64,000 nt of DNA from Spirosoma montaniterrae. Its GTDB lineage: Bacteria > Bacteroidota > Bacteroidia > Cytophagales > Spirosomataceae. Positions 50,841 through 57,426 of this stretch are shown here, piece after piece. The stretch covers positions 1,116,001 through 1,180,000 of the forward strand of contig NZ_CP014263.1 in the NCBI RefSeq assembly GCF_001988955.1, in the 5' to 3' direction. The position numbers and the translations under genes were made by a program. Position 1 is the first letter of the stretch; every line of letters starts with the position of its first letter. The notes under the pieces are model-generated. The model saw nothing but the letters and a program-made list of their open reading frames with translations. It was not told where the DNA came from and ran no database searches.

Positions 50841-51013
50841 GCTGACGCAGGTGGAGACGCAAAGGGTTCATGGCTGACGCATGTGGCTGACGCAGGTGGA
50901 GACGCAAAGGGTTGCGTCTCTACGCCGGATGGTCACCTGTAGAGACGCAACCCTTTGCGTCTCTACACGCGCCAGCCACCTGCGCCAGCCATTACCCCGT
51001 TGCGTCAGCCATT
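50841..51013. repeat. Compound mirror hairpin, gagacgcaaagggttgcgtctc family, copy 1
   Basis: Core 50899-50963: two perfect 25-base arms (50899-50923, 50939-50963), each itself nearly palindromic (gagacgcaa-aggg-ttgcgtctc), around a 15-base loop. To the left a 28-base module (50841-50868) is repeated at 50886-50913; outer words ggctgacgca and their complements (cgccagcc, gcgtcagcc) flank it out to 51013. The core including the loop is identical over 65 bases to copy 2 at 55528-55592, in the same orientation. Confidence 0.92.
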
Positions 51014-51017
51014 CGCC

Positions 51018-51323
51018 ACACCTGATTCAATCTCGTATACGCTCCAAAACTTGCTCGGCAAAGATAGCGAACGATCTCCCCGATGCTGAAATAAAATCCT
51101 ACGCTCCTCGCCTGAGACAATAATTGCACGGTCTACTATTGATCGTTGGCCGTTCTGATAACGGTTCTCGCTAAAATTTATCACTGAAAATTTGGAAGGA
51201 GATACGATTTGGGCCTTTATTTGCAAATCCTACTAAGTCAATAGATTATAAGTACTTATAGTCTATCCAACACCGGGACTACTACGGCTTATACGGACGA
51301 ACAAATTAACTCAGGTTTATTAC
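51018..51323 (+). promoter_or_regulatory. Leader and promoter region of the TonB receptor gene
   Basis: No gene seen. A possible promoter is TTTG (51191-51194), 21 bases, then TTTATTTG (51216-51223), one mismatch from the -7 consensus; overlapping it is an inverted repeat gatttg (51206-51211) / caaatc (51224-51229). The predicted 5' leader of about 95 bases contains a near-perfect 24-base palindrome around ataagtacttat (51248-51259), a candidate operator or RNA hairpin. Confidence 0.4.
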
Positions 51324-53891
51324 ATGAAACAGTTTTTCACTACAGCATTCCTGATTACCGCCTTGCTTTTACCGCTATGGCTATCGGCTCAAAATGCCCC
51401 AGTTATCAATGCTACCGTAACGGGGAAAGTTATTGACGCCCGCACGGGCAAACGTCTGGTTGGCGCAACGGTCACTATAAAAGGAACCACCAACGGTTCG
51501 GCCACCGGTCAGAACGGTCAGTTTACGCTCATTACGGGCCAGAAACTACCTTTTACCATTCTTGTCTCTCACGTGGGCTACCAAACGCAGGAAATCGTGC
51601 TGGCGCAGGATGATGCCGAAATCAGGCTGATAGAAGGAGCTACTCAACTCGACGACATCACCATCACCTCGCGTCGTCGGCAGGAGTCGGCTCAGGACGT
51701 ACCCATTCCGATTTCGGTTGTCCGGGGTGCTTTGGTCGAAGATGCCGGGGCTTTCAACGTCAATCGGCTGAAAGAACTCATTCCTTCCGTACAGCTTTAT
51801 TCGTCTAATCCGCGCAATACTACATTGAACATCCGGGGGCTGGGTTCGACATTCGGGCTGACCAACGACGGTATTGATCCGGGCGTGGGCTTTTACGTCG
51901 ATGGCGTTTATTACGCCCGCCCGGCAGTTACGGCACTCGATTTTGTAGACATCGAGCAGGTAGAAGTGCTGCGTGGGCCGCAGGGTACATTGTTTGGCAA
52001 GAATACCACCGCCGGGGCGTTCAATATCACCACCCGCGCAGCCAGTTTTGTGCCGGGAGCCACTTTTGAGGTAAGTTATGGCAACTACAATTTTGTGCAG
52101 GCGAAGGCATCTATCACCGGGCCGATTACCCAAAAATTAGCCGCCCGTGCGTCGTTTTCCGGTACGCAGCGCAACGGTCTGCTAACCAACATCCGTACCA
52201 ATCAGTCGGTTAATACGCTCAACAACCTCGGCTTTCGGGGACAGTTGCTGTACACCCCGTCCGATAATGTTCGGCTAACGCTCATCGGCGACTACACCGA
52301 CCAGCAACCGAACGGCTACGCGCAGGTAGTGGCTGGCGTTGTAACGACCCGGCGGGCAGCGTACCGGCAATTCAATAACATCATCGCCGATCTGGGATAT
52401 ACACTGCCCAGTACCAATCCCTTCGACCGCATTATTGACCACGACACCCCGTCGAAAGCCAACAACCAGTTGGGTGGCGTGTCGCTCAACGCCGACGTCA
52501 GGATCGGCGCGGGCACACTGACGGCAACCTCGGCCTGGCGATACTGGCTCTGGGGGCCGCTCAACGACCGCGATTACATTGGCCTGCCCGTTTTCTCTAT
52601 CTCTGCCGCCAACTCCAAACACGATCAGTGGTCGCAGGAAGTTCGCTATGCCGGAACGATTTCTCCGCGATTGAGTGGTGTGCTGGGCGTGTATTATTTA
52701 TATCAGGATTTGCAGTCAGACCCCGTACAGACCGAAGAGGCTGGTGCCGCGCAGTGGCGGTTTGCCCAAAGCTCGACCAGTGCGCTCTGGAGAACGCCCG
52801 GTTTGTTCGATGGCTTCGGCATCCGCACCACCAACCGGCTCCGTAGCACCTCTGCTGCCGTATTTGCCCAGGCCGACTGGTCTATCAGCAATAAACTGCA
52901 CGTGCTGCCCGGCATCCGCTATAATTACGACAAGAAGATTGCCAACTATAAGCGCGAAACTTACGGGGGGCTGCAAACCACCGACCCGGCGTTGCTGGCT
53001 CTGAAAAATGCAGTGTATACCAATCAGGCGTTTGACACAGAAGTGGATGAAACCAACTTTTCGGGCCAGTTGACGCTGCAATACAAAGCCAGTAGTCGCC
53101 TGAATGCCTTCGGTACTTTTTCGGTGAGCTACAAGCCGGTAGGGGTTAACATCGCTGGTTTGCCCACCGCCAACGGGCGCGTGTTACTCGAACTGGCCCG
53201 AGTCAAACCCGAGTCGGTACGGCACTACGAGTTCGGCGTGAAATCCAGACCTACGCCCAACTCCACGCTGAACGTAGTTTTTCATAACTCAGACATCAGC
53301 GACTATCAGACACAGGTACAAACGCCGGAGCCGGGCGTGAACCGGGGTTACTTGGCCAATGCCGAGAAGGTGCGGGTGTTTGGCCTGGAGGTAGATGGTA
53401 CCATCCGGTTTGGTAACGCGCTGTCGGTATATGGCTCGATGGCCTACACTAACGGAACCTATGTGTCATTCACCAATGCGCCGGTGCCACTGGAAGAAAC
53501 TGGCGGAGAGCGAGCTTTCAAAGATATTTCAGGAGGTGAGCTGCCCGGTATCTCCAGATGGGCCGGTTCATTAGGGGGCGAACTGAGCGGAACCGGTAAA
53601 TTTCTGGCGCAGGATGGCCGGTTCTTTCTGGCTGCCGATGGCTACTACCGCTCGTCGTTCTCTTCCAGTCCATCGCCCTCGCAGTTTCTTAACATTGACG
53701 GATACGCGCTGGTTAATGCCCGCGTAGGATTTCGGGCGTCGAACGGCACTTCAGTCTTCATCTGGAGTCGTAATCTGCTGAACCAGAATTATTTTGAGCA
53801 GTTGTTACCCGCCCCCGGTAACGCCGGCCAATACGGGGCCGTGCTGGGCGACCCACGCACCTACGGCGTGACGCTGCGGTATTCGTTCTGA
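51324..53891 (+). CDS. TonB-dependent receptor
   Basis: 855 residues with signal peptide (ALLLPLWLSAQ) and carboxypeptidase-regulatory-like domain (GKVIDARTGKRLVGATVTIK, VSHVGYQTQEIVL). The plug has ITSRRRQESAQDVPIPISVV, LKELIPSVQLYSSN, LNIRGLG, VEVLRGPQGTLFGKNTTAGA, a style usual in proteobacterial siderophore or vitamin receptors; the barrel ends VTLRYSF. No SusD partner. With the oxidoreductase gene downstream it lies between two identical hairpin elements, which hints at a shared acquisition. Substrate unknown. Confidence 0.92.
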   Translation: MKQFFTTAFLITALLLPLWLSAQNAPVINATVTGKVIDARTGKRLVGATVTIKGTTNGSATGQNGQFTLITGQKLPFTILVSHVGYQTQEIVLAQDDAEIRLIEGATQLDDITITSRRRQESAQDVPIPISVVRGALVEDAGAFNVNRLKELIPSVQLYSSNPRNTTLNIRGLGSTFGLTNDGIDPGVGFYVDGVYYARPAVTALDFVDIEQVEVLRGPQGTLFGKNTTAGAFNITTRAASFVPGATFEVSYGNYNFVQAKASITGPITQKLAARASFSGTQRNGLLTNIRTNQSVNTLNNLGFRGQLLYTPSDNVRLTLIGDYTDQQPNGYAQVVAGVVTTRRAAYRQFNNIIADLGYTLPSTNPFDRIIDHDTPSKANNQLGGVSLNADVRIGAGTLTATSAWRYWLWGPLNDRDYIGLPVFSISAANSKHDQWSQEVRYAGTISPRLSGVLGVYYLYQDLQSDPVQTEEAGAAQWRFAQSSTSALWRTPGLFDGFGIRTTNRLRSTSAAVFAQADWSISNKLHVLPGIRYNYDKKIANYKRETYGGLQTTDPALLALKNAVYTNQAFDTEVDETNFSGQLTLQYKASSRLNAFGTFSVSYKPVGVNIAGLPTANGRVLLELARVKPESVRHYEFGVKSRPTPNSTLNVVFHNSDISDYQTQVQTPEPGVNRGYLANAEKVRVFGLEVDGTIRFGNALSVYGSMAYTNGTYVSFTNAPVPLEETGGERAFKDISGGELPGISRWAGSLGGELSGTGKFLAQDGRFFLAADGYYRSSFSSSPSPSQFLNIDGYALVNARVGFRASNGTSVFIWSRNLLNQNYFEQLLPAPGNAGQYGAVLGDPRTYGVTLRYSF

Positions 53892-53916
53892 ACCGTATTC
53901 CGGTTTATCTGACACA

Positions 53917-53960
53917 TTGGACAGTCTGGCGCAGGCGTTGCCGAACGTCTGGCTGTCCAA
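53917..53960. repeat. Inverted repeat between receptor and oxidoreductase genes
   Basis: ttggacag (53917-53924) and ctgtccaa (53953-53960), 8-base perfect arms with a 28-base loop, downstream of the receptor stop (53891) and before the next start (53985). Possibly an attenuator. Confidence 0.5.
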
Positions 53961-53984
53961 CGGGTGTTGACTCATTAAAAACCG

Positions 53985-55460
53985 GTGATGAAAAGTAGCG
54001 GGAAGCAATACGATGTGGTAGTGGTGGGTTCCGGGCCAAACGGTTTGAGCGCAGCCATTGTGCTGGCACGGGCCGGGTTGTCGGTGGTGGTGATGGAGGC
54101 CAGACCTACCATTGGCGGAGGAACGCGGTCGGCAGCGTTGACACTCCCCGGTTTTGTACACGACATCGGCTCTGCTATTCACCCGCTGGCGGCTGGCTCG
54201 CCTTTGTTTCAGCGTTTGCCGCTGGCCGAACATGGTCTCGACTGGATTTACCCACCTGTGGCAGCGGCCCACCCGTTTGAGGGGGGGCGGGCAGCGTTAC
54301 TGACGGGTTCAGTACTCGAAACCGCCGAACGGTTAGGCGATGATAAGCAGGTGTATCTGAACCTGTTTGAGCCGATTGTACGGCACTGGCCCACGTTGCT
54401 GCCCGACGTGCTGGGGCCACTGCGCTGGCCGAATCATCCGCTCGACCTGGCCCGCTTCGGCCTGAACGCGCTCCTGCCCGTTACTCAACTGGCCCGACGC
54501 TTTAAAACATCCGAAGCGCGGGGGCTACTGGCGGGTATGGCCGCTCATGCCATTCAGCCGCTGACCAGCCCGACTACCTCGGCTATTGCCCTGGTGCTGA
54601 TGGCGGCTGGGCACCATCAGGGATGGCCTATGCCTAAAGGTGGTTCTCAGGCTATTGCCAACGCTCTAAGTGGCTACCTTCAGTCGCTGGGCGGAGAAAT
54701 TGTGGTAGATCGGCCCGTGCGGTCGCTGGCCGACATGCCCAAAACGCGGGTTGTGCTGTTCGACCTGACGCCGAAACAAATCCTGCAAATTGCGGGCGAC
54801 CGCCAGGCTCCGCTCCGCTTTTCGTGGCTTTATCGAAAACAGCTTGAAAACTACCGCTACGGTCCCGGTATCTTTAAAATCGACTGGGCTTTAAACGAGC
54901 CGATTCCGTGGGCCAGTGCCGATTGTGAGCGGGCGGGTACGGTACACCTCGGCGGCACACTGGAGGCCATCGTGCAAGCCGAACAGCAGACCTTCGATGG
55001 CGGGCATCCCGCCCAGCCTTACGTGTTGCTGGCTCAGCAAAGCCGTTTCGACCCAACGCGGGCACCGGCAGGTCGGCACACGGCCTGGGCTTACTGCCAC
55101 GTTCCAAACGGCTCAACTGTCGATATGACAGAACGTATCGAACAGCAGGTAGAGCGATTCGCACCCGGCTTCCGCGATTGTATTCTGGCCCGCCACACCA
55201 TGAATACAGCAGAAATCGAGGCATGGAATCCCAATTATGTGGGGGGCGATATCAACGGCGGCATTCTCGACTGGCGGCAGCTTTACACCCGACCTACGTT
55301 GAGTTTGTCGCCCTATCGAATGTCGGAACCGGGTCTGTTTATCGGCTCGTCGGCCACACCACCGGGCGGGGGTGTTCACGGCATGTGCGGCTACCACGCG
55401 GCTCGCGTTGCGCTGCGTGACAGTTTCGGGAAAAGCGTACCGCCTGATTTAGTTTTTTGA
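53985..55460 (+). CDS. FAD-dependent oxidoreductase, phytoene-desaturase-like (PYROXD2/CrtI group)
   Basis: 491 residues. FAD-binding Rossmann motif near the front (YDVVVVGSGPNGLSAAIVLA, then EARPTIGGGTRSA), GSAIHPLAAGSPLFQRLPL, GLLAGMAAHAIQPLTSPTT, PKGGSQAIANAL and the C-terminal FAD contact LFIGSSATPPGGGVHGMCGY. Similar proteins are annotated as NAD(P)/FAD-dependent oxidoreductases or phytoene dehydrogenase-like; no carotenoid genes are nearby, so the substrate is open. Co-directional with the TonB receptor, 93 bases apart. Confidence 0.88.
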   Translation: MMKSSGKQYDVVVVGSGPNGLSAAIVLARAGLSVVVMEARPTIGGGTRSAALTLPGFVHDIGSAIHPLAAGSPLFQRLPLAEHGLDWIYPPVAAAHPFEGGRAALLTGSVLETAERLGDDKQVYLNLFEPIVRHWPTLLPDVLGPLRWPNHPLDLARFGLNALLPVTQLARRFKTSEARGLLAGMAAHAIQPLTSPTTSAIALVLMAAGHHQGWPMPKGGSQAIANALSGYLQSLGGEIVVDRPVRSLADMPKTRVVLFDLTPKQILQIAGDRQAPLRFSWLYRKQLENYRYGPGIFKIDWALNEPIPWASADCERAGTVHLGGTLEAIVQAEQQTFDGGHPAQPYVLLAQQSRFDPTRAPAGRHTAWAYCHVPNGSTVDMTERIEQQVERFAPGFRDCILARHTMNTAEIEAWNPNYVGGDINGGILDWRQLYTRPTLSLSPYRMSEPGLFIGSSATPPGGGVHGMCGYHAARVALRDSFGKSVPPDLVF

Positions 55461-55483
55461 TAATGCTAAACAGAACAGTCTAT

Positions 55484-55647
55484 GGCTGACGCGAGGGAGA
55501 CGCAACGGGTTGATGGCTGACGCGAGGGAGACGCAAAGGGTTGCGTCTCTACGCCGGATGGTCACCTGTAGAGACGCAACCCTTTGCGTCTCCATGTGCG
55601 TCAGCCACCAACCCGTTGCGGCTCCACCTGCGCCAGCCCAGCCATTC
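55484..55647. repeat. Compound mirror hairpin, copy 2
   Basis: Core 55528-55592 is identical to copy 1 (50899-50963), loop included and in the same orientation. Here too the left module is duplicated (ggctgacgcgagggagacgc at 55483 and again at 55514), and flanking words (gcgtcagcc, cgccagcc) mirror it on the right. Positioned between convergent stops of the oxidoreductase (55460) and transglutaminase (55658). Distance between the two cores is about 4.6 kb and holds exactly two genes. Confidence 0.92.
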
Positions 55648-55657
55648 GCCGGGAAAA

Positions 55658-56488
55658 TTATGCAAAAACCAGTTCTGACCGTAGGGTTGAGTTGGCCTGG
55701 CCTGAATACGTACCGCTAATTGGAGCTGCCAGTTCGGGTTTGGCGGTAGATGTCAGGAAGATGTGGCGATTCACCACAACCGAGCCTTCGGTGGGGTCGA
55801 AACCGCGCCAGCCTGCACCGGGCAGATACACCTCGGCCCAGGCATGAAGCTGATGCTCCTGTTGGGGATTGCCCAGCAAATAACCGCTGACAAACCGGGC
55901 TGCAATGCCCAAACTCCGGCAGGCTGCCATAAACAGCGTCGTGTAATCGCGGCATGAGCCAGACCGCTGCATGAGCGTTTGTTCGGGCGGAAAAGGTTTT
56001 CCTTCCTCCCGAACCTGATACGTGAATGTTCGGATGGTCTGATTCAGAACCATTAAAAACGTTGTCGTTTGCCAGTCGGCACTGGCCGCAAGCTGCCGCG
56101 CCCACTGCTCGATTCGCTCCGACACCCCGGTGCGGTCAAGATAAGGCTGCAAAAGGTCGTAGTCGTTCTTGGGGTATCGAAACGGAACGCGCTGTGTATC
56201 AAAGGGGAACAACACAAAATCAAACGAGTTGAACTCCTCGGAATTCATCTCAATATCAACTGTCACACGGAGGTGCGTAGTGGGTTGATTGATGTAAACC
56301 AACTGCTGCACATTTCCCTCTACGTCTACGTTCTGAACCACTTTCGATGGTTGCGGGTCAATAATCAGATCGTAGCGAAGCAGTTGCTGGTATGGATATG
56401 TTCGGGGATACAGGTAAAGCGTTTGGGGTCCCAATACCACAGGCTGGTCATATGTGTACTCAGATTCATGCCGAACGTGAAGGCGCAT
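55658..56488 (-). CDS. Transglutaminase-like protein of an Anbu gene pair
   Basis: 276 residues from ATG 56488 (MRLHVRHESEYTYDQPVVLG). N-terminal bacterial transglutaminase-like domain (YLYPRTYPYQQL, VDIEMNSEEFNSFDF), then the papain-like core with Cys in QRSGSCRDYTTLFMAACRSL, His in LHAWAEVYLPGAGW and Asp in RGFDPTEGSVVV. Proteins of this type are regular neighbours of the Anbu protease, which is the next gene upstream (56564-57301). The stretch upstream of 56488 is hairpin sequence. Substrate unknown. Confidence 0.9.
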   Translation of the reverse strand: MRLHVRHESEYTYDQPVVLGPQTLYLYPRTYPYQQLLRYDLIIDPQPSKVVQNVDVEGNVQQLVYINQPTTHLRVTVDIEMNSEEFNSFDFVLFPFDTQRVPFRYPKNDYDLLQPYLDRTGVSERIEQWARQLAASADWQTTTFLMVLNQTIRTFTYQVREEGKPFPPEQTLMQRSGSCRDYTTLFMAACRSLGIAARFVSGYLLGNPQQEHQLHAWAEVYLPGAGWRGFDPTEGSVVVNRHIFLTSTAKPELAAPISGTYSGQANSTLRSELVFA

Positions 56489-56493
56489 AGGGT

Positions 56494-56568
56494 AGTGATG
56501 AACGATGAACGATGAGTGATGAGTGGCTGGCGCGTCAGCAAACCGTTCATCATTCATCGTTCATCACT
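56494..56568. repeat. Word-built mirror hairpin, gatgaac word family
   Basis: Arms 56494-56519 and 56543-56568, 26 bases each, reverse complements with a few substitutions (agtgatgaacgatgaa is exact). Loop 23 bases. The Anbu stop codon (56564-56566) lies in the right arm, and the transglutaminase start codon ends 5 bases before the left arm. Same words as at 48401-48488. Confidence 0.88.
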
Positions 56569-57301
56569 CTTTTTCAGCGTTTACTTTATCGAAAATGGGG
56601 TCCATCCAGTAAGTTGGCAGCTTTCGGACGGAGTTGCCCAGTAGCGCACTCCATTGATGGGAGACCTCGTCCATGTCTTCTTTTTCGAGCCGGTGTTCGG
56701 TCATATGGAAGCTGTCTTTAGGATAAACGACCACATCTAACGGGTAATCGACGTCATTGGCACTGACGCGGGTGGCATCGAACGCCAGAAACCCAATTTT
56801 AAGTGCTTCCTGCATACTGGTCTCATACGACAGGTTGCGGAAGAGAAGCGGTTTTCCGTAGCCCGAATTCCCGATGATGCGGAACGGAGCACCGTGGTCT
56901 ACTTCTACCCAATTACCTTCCGGGTACAGCAGAAACAGCTTATGCTCGTCGTCGTCTTCCAACTGCCCGCCCACAATAGCGTTCAGGTTGAAATTCATAC
57001 CACTCGCTACAATCGCTGCTTTGTCTTCCTGTGCTACCCGCCTGACCTGTTCGCCAAACGCATTGACGGCTTTGTAGAGCTTATTGAACGAACGATCCCG
57101 CTCGTCGAGCACTTCCTGAAAATACGTGATGGCTTTGTCGCGTACAGACCGCAGCCCAGACGTCATGATAAATAAGGTGTGATTTTCGACCTGATGAACG
57201 GATATCTTTCGGTTCGATGACACCTCCGACCCCGACGTTAATCGGGTATCGGCAATAGCTACTAAGCCTGAGCGAACTTTAATGCCTAAACAATACGTCA
57301 T
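56564..57301 (-). CDS. Anbu-type bacterial proteasome-like protease
   Basis: 245 residues from ATG 57301. The sequence MTYCLGIKVRSGLVAIADTR and the following LTSGSEVSSNRKISV are the Ntn-hydrolase front of Anbu (ancestral beta subunit); Thr2, exposed after Met removal, is the expected nucleophile. Further marks: TSGLRSVRDKAITYFQEV, IVGGQLEDDDEHKLFLLYPE, IGNSGYGKPLL. Anbu genes normally travel with a transglutaminase-like protein, an alpha-E protein and an ATP-grasp protein; only the first is next to it here. A minus-strand -7 element TATATTTG lies at 57338-57345. Confidence 0.92.
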   Translation of the reverse strand: MTYCLGIKVRSGLVAIADTRLTSGSEVSSNRKISVHQVENHTLFIMTSGLRSVRDKAITYFQEVLDERDRSFNKLYKAVNAFGEQVRRVAQEDKAAIVASGMNFNLNAIVGGQLEDDDEHKLFLLYPEGNWVEVDHGAPFRIIGNSGYGKPLLFRNLSYETSMQEALKIGFLAFDATRVSANDVDYPLDVVVYPKDSFHMTEHRLEKEDMDEVSHQWSALLGNSVRKLPTYWMDPIFDKVNAEKE

Positions 57302-57337
57302 TCTGTACAGTGGGTGAAGAGCCGGTTGTCTGCCGAA

Positions 57338-57345
57338 CAAATATA
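57338..57345 (-). promoter_or_regulatory. -7 promoter element of the Anbu/transglutaminase operon
   Basis: Minus-strand TATATTTG, an exact TAnnTTTG, 37 bases upstream of the Anbu start codon. No clear -33 element was seen at the ideal distance. Confidence 0.5.
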
Positions 57346-57426
57346 TAGATTGCCCCGTGTTTGTACGTCCCTCCGCTTGTTTTTATCCGTAAATAGTTGT
57401 TAAAAAATTGGTAACTCACCAGATTA

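Noticed and set aside
56489..56557. N-terminal extension of the transglutaminase (MNDERFADAPATHHSS...)
   Set aside because: This is translated hairpin sequence; the conserved domain begins at MRLHVRHESEY, and similar false extensions occur at the other hairpins.
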